DNA of 64,000 nucleotides. Source: an uncultured Mollicutes bacterium (GTDB lineage: Bacteria; Bacillota_I; Bacilli_A; RFN20; CAG-288). The notes beneath the pieces are model-generated. The model was not told the origin of the DNA. It saw only the letters and a program-made list of their open reading frames with translations, and ran no database searches. Below, piece after piece: positions 17,041 through 25,889 of the stretch. Position 1 is the stretch's first letter; each line of letters begins with the position of its first letter. The position numbers were made by a program, and so were the translations under genes. The stretch is from assembly GCA_900539865.1 (NCBI GenBank), contig UQDS01000005.1, positions 61,336-125,335 of the forward strand, written 5' to 3'.

Positions 17041-18738
17041 TTAATCCGTGATAGGTTTGATGCTTTTTTCGCTGTTTTTGTTTGCACAAGTTAAGGCGTG
17101 CAGCTCATTTAATGATTGTTCTAAGTCATAGCTTTCCATTTTGATGATATAGACATCACCTGGTCGAATCAGACGTTCTCCATCTTTTCCTGAACGAGTG
17201 ACTACTTCGCCTTTGCTGTTGATTTTAACGATTTTCAGCAATTGACAACCGGCAGGCCAAAGGACATCGCGAATGCTTCTTCCGACAACAAACGCACCAT
17301 CTTCAATCACTGTTTCTACTTCTACTTTTTGGAATGTTTTTCCGGCGTGGATCCGATGCAGTGTTCCTTCTAACAGTTCATCGTATAGAGGCTTTACGGA
17401 AAAGAGTTCAACGATGAAATATGCGATGATGACAATAATAGCTCCTTGTAAAAAGCCAGAGCTTAAGGAACCGGTGATTTCCGCGATGAGAATTGTGCCG
17501 GTTAAGGGAGCTCTTACTACAGCGGCCATGAGAGCTGTCATCGACAAGGCGACGATCATGTAATAGTTTTCAGGATCTAAACCCATCAGCATAAACAATC
17601 TTCCAAAGAGAGCTCCAAGAAGGCTTCCGACGGCTAAAAGAGGAACGAAGAGTCCACCTGTACTGCCGGAAGAAGAGGAGAGAGTGATGGTTGTCATTTT
17701 GAGAAAGAGGATTAAAAGCAGGAAAGTCCAAGCGAGATCAAGAGGATTTCCGGAAGTGATTTTTTCAATCAAGCCAGCACCTCCTCCTAATACATCTAAA
17801 TAGAAAACACCGATGATACCGATAGAAAGATAAGAAATCAACAAGAGATAAATGCGTTTGATTTTAAAACGTTCATTAAATTTCTTTGCATAAGTCAACA
17901 TAAGAGAAAAGGCACATGCGGAGAGACCGATGAAGAGACCAAGGAGAAGAAGCATCCATATCTGGGAGATGGGAACCGCATTTAATTTTTCTCCTAATTG
18001 CGGAAAGACATAGAAATTCCAAGCGTTAGGATCTCCTGTTTTTTGTGCTGTCACACCTGTGAAGTAGCTTAATGTTTGACTGGTTAAAATCGCAAAAATG
18101 ACAGAAGAGGCACTGGAGAGAAGAATCATCGGCGAAAAACGTCGATGCCCCTCTTCTAAGGCGAAGATGATTCCGGTTAAAGGAGCGTTAAAAGCTACGG
18201 CAAGACCAGCAGAAGCGCCCGAGGTGATAGAAATTCTTTCCCAGCCTTTTGCTTTCCAATATTTCTTTTCTTCTAGAGCGTTGATAGAATCACCAATCAC
18301 TCCTCCAAGTTGAATGGAAGGACCTTCATAACCGAGAGGAAGGCCGACCAAGAAGGAAATGAAGCTGTAGAAAATGGTGCCAAAGAACATGGAAACCTTT
18401 TTGAATTTCAACTGTCCGCGCATGACACCTTCGGTATAAGGAATTCCCGAGCCTGCAAGTTCAGGAACACGTTTTAATAAGTAATCCATTAAGAACGCAA
18501 GGCCAACTAGAATCGCTAGCAGCAAGGGAAGGTAATATAAGTTTTGACCGATGAGCGAATAAATTTTAACGCTGAATTTTAAAATATGCTCTGCGCCTTG
18601 GTTATAAAGCCACACCAAAGAACCGACTGCAAGGCCGATCAATAAACCGTTCAAAAGAATCGGAAATAAAGTGTTGAGAAAGTATTTTGTGTAACTTCGT
18701 TTGATCAATGATGGTTTGATTTGGTTTGTGTTGTCCAT
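17041..18738 (-). CDS. ClC-family chloride/proton antiporter with TrkA-C domain
   Basis: 565 aa, about ten membrane helices. The ion-binding motifs are GSGIP (GSGIPYTEG), GYEGP (the usual GxEGP) with the external gating Glu, and GGLFVP. The internal proton-pathway Glu equivalent to E203 of E. coli ClcA is present in FALEEGHRRF, so a Cl-/H+ exchanger is more likely than a channel. Residues ~475-545 form a cytosolic TrkA-C (RCK-C) domain (VEDGAFVVGRSIRDVLWP) rather than the CBS pair of many ClCs; it may sense a ligand. Single gene, reading toward the lipoprotein operon. Confidence 0.9.
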   Translation of the reverse strand: MDNTNQIKPSLIKRSYTKYFLNTLFPILLNGLLIGLAVGSLVWLYNQGAEHILKFSVKIYSLIGQNLYYLPLLLAILVGLAFLMDYLLKRVPELAGSGIPYTEGVMRGQLKFKKVSMFFGTIFYSFISFLVGLPLGYEGPSIQLGGVIGDSINALEEKKYWKAKGWERISITSGASAGLAVAFNAPLTGIIFALEEGHRRFSPMILLSSASSVIFAILTSQTLSYFTGVTAQKTGDPNAWNFYVFPQLGEKLNAVPISQIWMLLLLGLFIGLSACAFSLMLTYAKKFNERFKIKRIYLLLISYLSIGIIGVFYLDVLGGGAGLIEKITSGNPLDLAWTFLLLILFLKMTTITLSSSSGSTGGLFVPLLAVGSLLGALFGRLFMLMGLDPENYYMIVALSMTALMAAVVRAPLTGTILIAEITGSLSSGFLQGAIIVIIAYFIVELFSVKPLYDELLEGTLHRIHAGKTFQKVEVETVIEDGAFVVGRSIRDVLWPAGCQLLKIVKINSKGEVVTRSGKDGERLIRPGDVYIIKMESYDLEQSLNELHALTCANKNSEKSIKPITD

Positions 18739-18934
18739 AGTAATACCTTTATATAATTTTCCTATTTTAAGCTATTTCTTGTCTGATTGAAACGATTTTT
18801 CAACACAAGTAATAGAAATCGTAAAAAGTTAGGATAGTATTCTTGTACCCTTTCTAGAAGACAAAAAAGCAAGGTACTAGATATTTGCTGTCAATTATGT
18901 TACACTTGTTACATGTTTTCGAAAGGAGAATGTT

Positions 18935-19999
18935 ATGAAAATTAAAGGTTTCGCAATGAAACGAATCGGTGAAGTCGGTTGGATTGAAAAAGAGGCCACA
19001 GAATGTGGACCGATGGATGCGCTTGTTCGCCCTTTAGCTGTTTCACCTTGCTCTAGTGATATTCACACTGTCTATTCCGGTGCCTTAGGTGATAGACATG
19101 ACATGATTTTAGGTCATGAAGCTGTCGGTGTAGTCGAAAAGGTCGGCTCCATGGTTAAAGATTTCAAACCAGGAGATCGTGTCCTTGTTGCAGCAATCAC
19201 TCCAGACTGGGGCGATGTTGCTTCACAAGCAGGGTATCCGATGCATTCTACCGGCATGCTCGCTGGCTGGAAATTTTCTAATTTCAAGGATGGTGTCTTT
19301 GCAGATCTGTTCCATGTCAATGAAGCGGATGCGAATCTTTCTTTGATTCCGGAAGGTATCAGCTTAAAGCAAGCTGTCATGTGTGCCGATATGGTGCCTA
19401 CTGGTTTTCACGGCGTTGAACTTGCTGATGTTCAATTCGGCGATACTGTAGTCGTAATCGGTATTGGACCTGTTGGCTTGATGTCTGTCGCTGGTGCTAA
19501 GCTGCGCGGTGCATCTCGTCTTATTGCCATTGGTTCTCGTCCTAAGTGCATTGAAGTCGCTAAGATTTATGGTGCTACTGATATTGTCAATTATCACGAT
19601 GGAGATATCGTCGAACAAGTTTTGGTACTTACCAACGGAAAAGGTGTGGACAAAGTCATCATTGCAGGTGGTGACAATATGACATTTGCCCAAGCGATCA
19701 AAATGCTTAAGGCTGGCGGTAGAATCGGAAATGTCAATTATCTTGGTGAAGGCGACTATGTTATGATTCCGAGAGTAGAGTGGGGTTGCGGTATGTCACA
19801 TAAGACTATCGCTGGAGGTTTGATGCCCGGCGGTCGTCTCCGCATGGAGAAATTATCTTCCATGATCGAATATGGAAGAATTGATACCGGCCTTTTGGTC
19901 ACGCACGAATTCCACGGAAAAGAACACATCGCAGAAGCTTTAGAGCTCATGCATCATAAGCCGAAGGATCTGATCAAACCTGTAGTTTATTTTGACTGA
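18935..19999 (+). CDS. adh: NADP-dependent zinc secondary alcohol dehydrogenase
   Basis: 354 aa, the same length and layout as Thermoanaerobacter brockii ADH and clostridial isopropanol dehydrogenases. Catalytic zinc ligands are Cys39, His61 and Asp152 (SPCSSD, LGHEAVG, MCADMVPTG), with Glu62 beside them. The four structural-zinc cysteines of horse-liver ADH are absent, as in this subgroup. The Rossmann motif GIGPVG starts at ~176, and GSRP at 200-203 is the NADP-phosphate-binding signature. It reduces small ketones such as acetone, or acetaldehyde, reversibly, and could regenerate NADP+ during fermentation. Single gene with RBS AAAGGAG and its own terminator. Confidence 0.92.
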   Translation: MKIKGFAMKRIGEVGWIEKEATECGPMDALVRPLAVSPCSSDIHTVYSGALGDRHDMILGHEAVGVVEKVGSMVKDFKPGDRVLVAAITPDWGDVASQAGYPMHSTGMLAGWKFSNFKDGVFADLFHVNEADANLSLIPEGISLKQAVMCADMVPTGFHGVELADVQFGDTVVVIGIGPVGLMSVAGAKLRGASRLIAIGSRPKCIEVAKIYGATDIVNYHDGDIVEQVLVLTNGKGVDKVIIAGGDNMTFAQAIKMLKAGGRIGNVNYLGEGDYVMIPRVEWGCGMSHKTIAGGLMPGGRLRMEKLSSMIEYGRIDTGLLVTHEFHGKEHIAEALELMHHKPKDLIKPVVYFD

Positions 20000-20019
20000 T
20001 ATTAATCTTTGTGTTTTGA

Positions 20020-20043
20020 GGGTGGCAATTGCCACCCTTTTTA
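20020..20043 (+). terminator. Rho-independent terminator
   Basis: GGGTGGC AATT GCCACCC followed by T5, after adh. Confidence 0.85.
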
Positions 20044-20123
20044 TAATTTTTGACGAATAACAAAATAATTAAATGAAGCATATTTATATTAAAAACACAA
20101 AATGTCTTAAGATTTGCCCAAGA

Positions 20124-20180
20124 TAAAACCCTTGTTTCTAAACAGACTATCTTTGATAGCCATCCGGAAACAAGGGCTTT
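20124..20180 (-). terminator. Terminator of the sigma/anti-sigma unit
   Basis: Arms CCCTTGTTTC (20129-20138) and GAAACAAGGG (20167-20176) with an inner CTATC/GATAG stem; the T tract is on the minus-strand side. Confidence 0.7.
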
Positions 20181-20194
20181 TAATCCATTGATTT

Positions 20195-20536
20195 TTAGGA
20201 AGAGAAGGAAGTGTCGAAAGACGTAGATAAATTAGAGTCGAAAGAAGCAAAATTTTCTTCTAATGATTCTGTCGTTAATGTGCTAGGGGCACCTTCGAAA
20301 TTATGGCTTTTATTGACTCCGCTGTGAGCGACAGAAAGAGAGACGACAACAAATAAACAAACGAAGGCCGCGGAAAGAGCGGGGACATAAATTGTCCAAA
20401 TCTTTTTCTTTTCTTTTGGCATTTCTTCGGTGTTTTTCTGAAAACGAAGATGAGATTTTACTTCTTCTAATTTGTTGACGAAGTTCATCTCTTTTTCGTA
20501 TTCCAGGAACAGCTGATTTTTTAATTTTTTGTTCAT
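20195..20536 (-). CDS. Probable membrane anti-sigma factor
   Basis: 113 aa with a charged ~45-residue N-terminus, one membrane helix (~residues 47-68, IYVPALSAAFVCLFVVVSL) and a Ser/Thr-rich outer tail ending SFDTSFSS. Its start overlaps the ECF sigma stop by 4 bases (ATGA), the classic coupled sigma/anti-sigma arrangement. No zinc-binding ZAS motif (HxxxCxxC) is present, so the assignment rests on gene position and the single-helix topology. Its outer tail is short and probably carries the cleavage or sensing site. Confidence 0.6.
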   Translation of the reverse strand: MNKKLKNQLFLEYEKEMNFVNKLEEVKSHLRFQKNTEEMPKEKKKIWTIYVPALSAAFVCLFVVVSLSVAHSGVNKSHNFEGAPSTLTTESLEENFASFDSNLSTSFDTSFSS

Positions 20537-21066
20537 GGTTTTATGTTCCTTTTGATTTTTTTAATTGCTCTGTGATAACGATTGGTTAAAGCAGCGACTG
20601 TCTCTCCTGTCAATTCGGATAATTCCTGATACGACATTCCATGGTAGGCTTTCATCATGACAAGACTATAATCTCGTTCGCCTAAGAGGTCTTTTACTTC
20701 TTCTAAAAGAGAATTTTGTTGTGAGATATGTGCTGGCGTTTCTTGTTCTTCTCTTGTGCAAGAGATATCCTCGGAAAGTTGAACAACGCGATCTCTCTTT
20801 TTCTTTTCGTTGAGCGCTAGGTTTTTCGCGATGGTGCAAAGCCAAGCGGAGAATGAGATGTTGTCAGTAAAGGTGTCGATGTTTTCGTACATTTTCAAGA
20901 AGGTTTCTTGAACGATGTCGTTTGCAAGTTCATCGCTTGGAAGAATTTGATAGGCGATGTGTTTGATCAACTTAAAATATTGCGTATAGACTTGGTCAAA
21001 CGCATCTTCTTCTTTACGCTTTAATCGTTCAACAAGGTGATTGGATACAGACACGATAACAAACAC
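20533..21066 (-). CDS. ECF RNA polymerase sigma factor
   Basis: 177 aa. Region 2 (DAFDQVYTQYFKLIKHIAYQ, ANDIVQETFLKMYENID, FSAWLCTIAKNLALNEKK) binds core polymerase and the -10; region 4 (SLLEEVKDLL, MSYQELSELTGETVAALTNR) is the helix-turn-helix for the -35. A ~40-residue linker has no region 3, as expected for ECF. The start is a GTG at 21064-21066; an in-frame GTG 12 bases downstream is an alternative. It likely transcribes itself with the anti-sigma gene, and perhaps the surface genes nearby. Confidence 0.88.
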   Translation of the reverse strand: MFVIVSVSNHLVERLKRKEEDAFDQVYTQYFKLIKHIAYQILPSDELANDIVQETFLKMYENIDTFTDNISFSAWLCTIAKNLALNEKKKRDRVVQLSEDISCTREEQETPAHISQQNSLLEEVKDLLGERDYSLVMMKAYHGMSYQELSELTGETVAALTNRYHRAIKKIKRNIKP

Positions 21067-21541
21067 TCACTTTCTAGACAAGTATTGTACCACTGAAAGG
21101 AGAGATTACAAAAGCATGTTTTTGTATTCAAATCACGTTGTTACAAAAATGAAGAAGATGACCGATTCACAGATGCTTTTAAAAGGTAAACAATTGTTTA
21201 AGGATGGATGAATCTTTTAAGGATTCAAATATAGAACACACGAAACAGTAAAATATACCAAAAATATTTAAGATGGTGATGAAATTGTTAAAAGGAGATT
21301 TTTATAAGTTAGTAAAACCTTAGTTCTTTATGCCGAAAATAGTCAAAAAATGTATATTTGAACTTTTTAGTTTGAGGGAATAACACATGTTACAATAAAA
21401 AAACACAAGTTGTATAAATATCTCTTTTTTGCAAGAAAAAATAAAAAAACGATATATTTAAAGAGTTTTCTCTTATTTATCATTTTAAAAAAAGCTTAAA
21501 AAACGTGAAAAAGCCAAGTAAGCACTTACATCAATTTAATT

Positions 21542-21568
21542 TTGATTTTTTCTTTTTTCTATTATAGA
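21542..21568 (+). promoter_or_regulatory. Possible promoter of the 41-aa peptide gene
   Basis: TTGATT (21542-21547) and TATAGA (21563-21568), 15-base spacer (16 if TTTGAT is used). The leader to the ATG would be about 90 bases. The short spacer makes this tentative. Confidence 0.35.
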
Positions 21569-21665
21569 ATGTACATCCTGTCGATTAGACGAGACGAGAT
21601 GAGACGACCCACTTATTCTTTCACTGTCGATCTACAAGGCAATCTATTAGGAGGTACGAGACGTT

Positions 21666-21791
21666 ATGAAAATTTTTGAAAAAAAGACTCTTTCTGAAAA
21701 AGAAAGAAAGGAAAAGAAGGCAAGCAAAGAAAACTTTTTCAAAGCTCTTGCTGATGGCTTCTTTGCCAACATTCTCGATGGTAATTATTAA
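21666..21791 (+). CDS. Free-standing 41-aa peptide
   Basis: ATG at 21666 follows AGGAGG; the product begins MKIFEKKTLSEKERKEKKAS and ends in a hydrophobic stretch with GFFANILDGNY. The first ~22 residues are very Lys/Glu-rich; the last ~18 form a possible amphipathic helix. A terminator begins 25 bases after the stop, so it has a transcription unit of its own. An overlapping 26-codon frame begins at 21599 (MRRPTYSFTVD) and ends just after the peptide start, possibly a leader peptide. Signal peptide, bacteriocin or stress peptide are all possible; no family recognised. Confidence 0.5.
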   Translation: MKIFEKKTLSEKERKEKKASKENFFKALADGFFANILDGNY

Positions 21792-21816
21792 TTGCTATCC
21801 ACACTTGAAATGATTG

Positions 21817-21842
21817 CCTAGGCTTCCGCCTAGGTTTTTTTA
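21817..21842 (+). terminator. Rho-independent terminator
   Basis: CCTAGGC TTCC GCCTAGG followed by a T7 run, after the 41-aa peptide gene. Confidence 0.85.
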
Positions 21843-21908
21843 ATAAAATAGATAAGAAGAAAAAGACTTTTTACTATTTTGGGTAAAGAAATGATATATT
21901 AATTTGGT

Positions 21909-23522
21909 ATGGCAGTAGATAATTTATCTTTAAACATCATCGTAGATGAATTGAAGCGTCAGATGGAAAACGCGGATTTAGGTAGACCTTTCGCTTTGGG
22001 AAACGGCGCCTATGCTTTTCCTTATTCGGAAGCGATCTCTGAGGGCAACATCCGTCACGGCTCATTCATCTTTTCATTGGAACCGACCAATCCTTATGTC
22101 TGTTATTCTAAACTTCGCTTTGAAAAAGTAGAGGATAATTCTCCGTTTTTTAACTCGCTGAGAAAACTCGCTCTAGGAAAAGTTGTGTCAGTGAATAAGT
22201 ATCCAGGAGAACGCATTGTCACAATGCATGTTTTAGCGAATAAAGCAGACATTATGGAAACAAACGAGTCCTATGATTTCATCATTGAATTATTCCCGAA
22301 TCGTCCCAATTGCTATATCATTGCTTATCCTTATGGAAAGATTGTATCTTTGTTCCGTGAGCACACCGATTTAGAAAAAGGTATTTTTCTCACGCGCAAT
22401 GCATTGTATCAATATCCTGAACCGCGCGGATCTTTACCAAGACATCTCAGCGATCCGGAGGAGGCAAGACCATACCTTCCAAACGCAACTCTTCGCCATC
22501 TCAAACACTATGTAAATGATCTACATAACGATTTAGATGATACGTTAGCAAAGATGATTGACTCGCGAGAAATCTATGTATCTAAGAAAGATATTCTCTC
22601 GTTTCACTTTGGATTAGAAACGGCGAGTAAAGTTCCTGTTTCTGATTTATATACGACTTTTGTATCAAATCAAAAAGAACTTGCCAAGTTTAACAAAATT
22701 AAAGAACTTGTTTCTTTGATCGAACACGCTTTGAAAGTTGCAGAAAAAAAGTTAATCAATTTAAAGCAAGATCTTGAAAACGCGAAAGATCGCATGAAAT
22801 TTCTTGAGTACGGACAGTTGATTTATCTCTATCAAGGTGAAATTAAAAAAGGAGATAAAGTTTTAGAACGCGACGGATACTCTATTCCCTTAAATCCTCT
22901 TTTTGACGCACCTAAAAACGCAAACACATATTTCAAAAAATACCAAAAAGCGAAAAGTGCACAAGGTATTTTGGCTGGCTTGATCCTCAAAACTCAGGAT
23001 GAAATTGAATACCTTGCAAAAAAAGTAAATGAAGCGAAAGACGGTACTCCGCGCGATGTGATGGAGTTAAAAAGTGAACTTCTACAAGAAGGTTACATCA
23101 AAGAAAAACAAGGTCGAAATACGGTGTACAAAGTTTCTAAGAAGCATCGTTATGAACCGCATATTCTCACTTTGTCAAACGGAAAAATCGGCTTTGGTAT
23201 GAACGGACTTCAAAATGAAGAGCTGACATTTAACATGGCGAAAAAAGACGATATTTTCTTGCATGTCAAAGATTATCCTGGTTCTCATGTTGTCATTCTT
23301 GAGGGACAAGAGAATAAAGATGTGATTGAAACTGCCTGTGAGTTAGCCTTATACCTTTCGCATTTGGATAATGGAACGGTGATGTTGGCGAAGAAAAAAG
23401 ATGTGAAGAAGAATCCAAACAAGGTGGGCTTAGTCAACATTCTTAAATATGACACCCTTGTTGTTCACGACATTCGCGAAGAATCTTTGTCTTTATTTAA
23501 TAAAGAATTGAAAAAATCGTAA
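21909..23522 (+). CDS. rqcH: Rqc2/RqcH-like ribosome quality-control factor
   Basis: 537 aa. RqcH binds stalled large subunits and recruits tRNA-Ala to add C-terminal alanine tails, marking stalled chains for ClpXP. The N-terminal NFACT-N domain (~1-200) is followed by coiled-coil NFACT-M (KVAEKKLINLKQDLENAKD) and a C-terminal NFACT-R (DUF814) domain (MAKKDDIFLHVKDYPGSHVV). The alignable catalytic DR pair of B. subtilis RqcH is ER here (Glu101-Arg102, GERIVTMHV), a conservative change at a residue needed for tailing in B. subtilis. The B. subtilis protein starts SFDGMFTY; this N-terminus is divergent. The end FNKELKKS resembles the Bacillus protein end. Confidence 0.85.
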   Translation: MAVDNLSLNIIVDELKRQMENADLGRPFALGNGAYAFPYSEAISEGNIRHGSFIFSLEPTNPYVCYSKLRFEKVEDNSPFFNSLRKLALGKVVSVNKYPGERIVTMHVLANKADIMETNESYDFIIELFPNRPNCYIIAYPYGKIVSLFREHTDLEKGIFLTRNALYQYPEPRGSLPRHLSDPEEARPYLPNATLRHLKHYVNDLHNDLDDTLAKMIDSREIYVSKKDILSFHFGLETASKVPVSDLYTTFVSNQKELAKFNKIKELVSLIEHALKVAEKKLINLKQDLENAKDRMKFLEYGQLIYLYQGEIKKGDKVLERDGYSIPLNPLFDAPKNANTYFKKYQKAKSAQGILAGLILKTQDEIEYLAKKVNEAKDGTPRDVMELKSELLQEGYIKEKQGRNTVYKVSKKHRYEPHILTLSNGKIGFGMNGLQNEELTFNMAKKDDIFLHVKDYPGSHVVILEGQENKDVIETACELALYLSHLDNGTVMLAKKKDVKKNPNKVGLVNILKYDTLVVHDIREESLSLFNKELKKS

Positions 23523-23602
23523 AAAGACTATGTTCTTTATTGACTTTTTATCTAGAATTGTATATATTAATTCACGCGGTTGATTATTGTTCATTCGCAT
23601 GT

Positions 23603-23676
23603 GCCCCCTTAGTTAAGTGGTATAACGGGTCCTTGGTAAGGACCAATTGCTAGTTCGATTCTGGCTCGGGGCACCA
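23603..23676 (+). tRNA. tRNA-Thr (GGT), two acceptor mismatches
   Basis: D-stem GTTA/TAAC, anticodon stem GGTCC/GGACC around TTGGTAA (anticodon GGT), T-stem GCTAG/CTGGC around TTCGATT, encoded CCA. The acceptor GCCCCCT against TCGGGGC pairs at positions 1-5 but leaves C6.C67 and T7.T66 unpaired. Fully paired tRNA-Thr would have AG or similar there. Confidence 0.8.
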
Positions 23677-23728
23677 TTTTTAATAGAAACAATTTTCTGT
23701 ATATATGTGTGCTAAAGGAGGAAACCCA

Positions 23729-24607
23729 ATGAGTTCTTCTAAAGAAAAGAAAAACAGCAAAGCCAGTGTTCATGCGATTGCTGCATGGGAATGGTTTAAA
23801 GAAGCGGCATGGCTTCAAGTTTTGTTGATCATTGTCGTCGTTGTTGGTTTAGTTATTTCTATCCCTTACGCGGTTAAGGGTATCTCTTCTGCACTCGCAA
23901 AAGATGATTCTAAATTCTATGAAGAACACAGAATCAATTATGCAACTCTCAATAATTTCTTAGAGGGTAAGGACACTTCTTGCAACGGCATTATCGGCGA
24001 TGGTAACGACGGTTATGATGAAAGCAAAGAAGGTTTCGTTGTTCTCTTTGAAAAGAGCAATTGCGATAATTGTAAATCGGTTCAGAAACCTCTTGAAACT
24101 TGGTATAAAACAACCAATGATAAGGATTATGCCAAGGGCAACCTCAAGCTCTACACCATCGATATTAGCTGGGATACCGAAGATACAGATAAGGCCACTG
24201 CTAACGAAGGTAAGTATAACGATTACAAGAACGAATACATCTCTATCGAACAGCAGTTCGATGTGCAAAATGCAATCAAGAATGTTTATCTTGATCAAGA
24301 CGATGTTCATAAGGCTACCAGCGTAACAGAAGAAGTTCTCAATAAGGACCTCACTGCTACGGATAACGGCGGAACACTTCCTGCTCCTTGCTTTGTCACA
24401 TTCATCAAGGATAAGAGCGCTACAAATTACATCACCAATATCGATGCTTACAACGGTGATACAGAGAAGAGCAATGTCATTCAGTATACTACTCCTAGCA
24501 AAGTTATCTTTGGACCTTTATCCGGTCTTAGCTTCACTTCTGCTCGTGACGTCGCTGTTTGCATGAGCGATATCTACTTCCTTAAGGAATACAAAGGAAA
24601 TCATTAA
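23729..24607 (+). CDS. Membrane-anchored thioredoxin-like protein
   Basis: 292 aa from ATG 23729, placed 6 bases after AAAGGAGG; an in-frame ATG 8 codons earlier overlaps this RBS and is rejected. One N-terminal membrane helix (~residues 28-50, LQVLLIIVVVVGLVISIPYA), then an extracellular domain with CDNC (NCDNCKSVQ) as a thioredoxin-type CxxC and a later LPAPCFV matching the cis-proline loop. The ~80-residue insert between them is Asp/Lys/Asn-rich. Likely a surface thiol-disulfide protein. It lies between tRNA-Thr and a terminator, alone in its unit. Confidence 0.65.
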   Translation: MSSSKEKKNSKASVHAIAAWEWFKEAAWLQVLLIIVVVVGLVISIPYAVKGISSALAKDDSKFYEEHRINYATLNNFLEGKDTSCNGIIGDGNDGYDESKEGFVVLFEKSNCDNCKSVQKPLETWYKTTNDKDYAKGNLKLYTIDISWDTEDTDKATANEGKYNDYKNEYISIEQQFDVQNAIKNVYLDQDDVHKATSVTEEVLNKDLTATDNGGTLPAPCFVTFIKDKSATNYITNIDAYNGDTEKSNVIQYTTPSKVIFGPLSGLSFTSARDVAVCMSDIYFLKEYKGNH

Positions 24608-24614
24608 TTATAAT

Positions 24615-24638
24615 GGCTCTCGCAAGAGAGCCTTTTCT
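24615..24638 (+). terminator. Rho-independent terminator
   Basis: GGCTCTC GCAA GAGAGCC then TTTTCTTA, after the thioredoxin-like gene. Confidence 0.8.
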
Positions 24639-24669
24639 TATATAATATTTATGCGGTAGGAAATAAATT

Positions 24670-25206
24670 ATGAGATATTTAGAGACAGAGGTCGTCTTTC
24701 TTCGCCCGTTTGAAGAAAATGATCTTGATGACATTTATCAATATGCATCGATCAGTGGTGTGGGAGAAAGCGCTGGATGGAAACATCATCAAAATAAAGA
24801 AGAGACTAAGGCGGTGTTGTATAACTTCTTTTTAGCAAAACCAGGACAATATGCGATTGTGGAAAAAGAGAACAAAAAGGTGATAGGTTCTTTTTCTTTT
24901 AAACTCAACACCTTTTTGAGCAAAGACTTTTTCAATGAAAAAGTTGTCGAGATCGGTTATGTTCTTTCGAAAGAATACTGGAATAAAGGTATTATGACAG
25001 CGCTTGTCTCGATGATACTGGATGCATTAAAACAAAACACTGACTTTACGATAGTGACAGCGACAACCTTTGTAGACAACAAAGCATCAATGAAGGTATT
25101 AGAAAAAAATAACTTTATGCAATATCGAATCATCAACGGAGTTTATCAAGCACCTTTGGATGAAATTTTAGATATGAATTGTTTTTATAAACGGATAAAG
25201 AAATAG
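24670..25206 (+). CDS. GNAT acetyltransferase, RimJ/RimL type
   Basis: 178 aa. Starts LETEVVFLRPFEENDLDDIY, the hallmark of RimJ/RimL-like N-terminal acetyltransferases. The acetyl-CoA site is in EIGYVLSKEYWNKGIMTALV, with NKGIMT the Q/RxxGxG/A loop. NKASMKVLEKNNF near the C-terminus is the conserved N-terminal ASxxVLEKxGF helix. It probably acetylates a protein N-terminus or a small amine. Followed 2 bases later by a NUDIX gene, likely in one operon. Confidence 0.85.
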   Translation: MRYLETEVVFLRPFEENDLDDIYQYASISGVGESAGWKHHQNKEETKAVLYNFFLAKPGQYAIVEKENKKVIGSFSFKLNTFLSKDFFNEKVVEIGYVLSKEYWNKGIMTALVSMILDALKQNTDFTIVTATTFVDNKASMKVLEKNNFMQYRIINGVYQAPLDEILDMNCFYKRIKK

Positions 25207-25208
25207 AT

Positions 25209-25778
25209 ATGAACAGACAAGAATTGATGAAAAAGATAGAAGCTTATCGCCCATTTAACGAGCAAGAAGAAAAGGATAAAGAAGTGATCCTTTCGGCGCT
25301 AAACAACGATGAGAGAGTCTTCTATCGTGACAATTTGTTTTATCATATGAGCGCCTCTTGCTGGATCGTGAATCCAAAGAGAGATAAAGTTTTGTTGTGT
25401 TATCATAAGATCTATCGCTCCTGGACTTGGTTAGGTGGCCATGCAGACGGAAATGAAAACCTTCTATCGGTTGCTTTAAAAGAAGCAAAGGAAGAAAGCT
25501 CTTTGCTTCATATTACACCGGTTACGGATGAGATTCTTTCTTTAGAAGTTCTGACAGTAAACGGGCATGTAAAAAAAGGATCTTATGTGCCATCGCACCT
25601 GCATCTCAATGTCACTTATTTATTAGAAGCAAATGAAGCGGATATCTTAAAAGCAAAAGAAGATGAGAATTTAGGGTTGCGCTGGTTTAAAAAAGAAGAA
25701 GTATTGGCGGCTTCATCAGAACCCTGGCTTGTGGAAAACATCTATCCGAAATTGATTGCAAAAATGACAAGGATTTAG
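25209..25778 (+). CDS. NUDIX hydrolase
   Basis: 189 aa. The NUDIX box runs GGHADGNENLLSVALKEAKE followed by ESSL, keeping the GX5E, central Glu-rich REUXEE-type segment and hydrophobic end; the usual Arg is Lys. It coordinates Mg2+ to hydrolyse nucleoside diphosphate-linked substrates. The ~55-residue extension before the box (starting with NEQEEKDKEVILSAL) is typical of Firmicute NUDIX proteins of unknown substrate. It overlaps nothing; start 2 bases after the GNAT gene. Confidence 0.85.
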   Translation: MNRQELMKKIEAYRPFNEQEEKDKEVILSALNNDERVFYRDNLFYHMSASCWIVNPKRDKVLLCYHKIYRSWTWLGGHADGNENLLSVALKEAKEESSLLHITPVTDEILSLEVLTVNGHVKKGSYVPSHLHLNVTYLLEANEADILKAKEDENLGLRWFKKEEVLAASSEPWLVENIYPKLIAKMTRI

Positions 25779-25854
25779 AAACAATCCTTTCAACGCAAAT
25801 ACAATTGGTAATTTAAATTATTTAATTAATTAGCAAAAATTAATAATATAAAAA

Positions 25855-25884
25855 GCCCTGTTTTAGTCTTGTGTAAAACAGGGC
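25855..25884 (-). terminator. Terminator of coaD-rsmD-ylbF
   Basis: GCCCTGTTTTA and TAAAACAGGGC pair around a 8-base loop; on the minus strand it is followed by TTTTTATA. Confidence 0.8.
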
Positions 25885-25889
25885 AATTT

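Larger units (their letters stand above)
21067..21908. other. Long intergenic region with peptide gene and a possible remnant
   Basis: 842 bases. 21067-21540 is AT-rich. At 21273-21323 a 16-codon frame reads MVMKLLKGDFYKLVKP, which resembles the extreme N-terminus of ABC-2 type permeases and ends at once in TAG, so it may be a gene remnant. The 41-aa peptide gene, its possible promoter and its terminator fill 21541-21841. A GAGACGAGAT-type purine repeat at ~21590-21610 lies in the leader of that gene. Confidence 0.4.
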
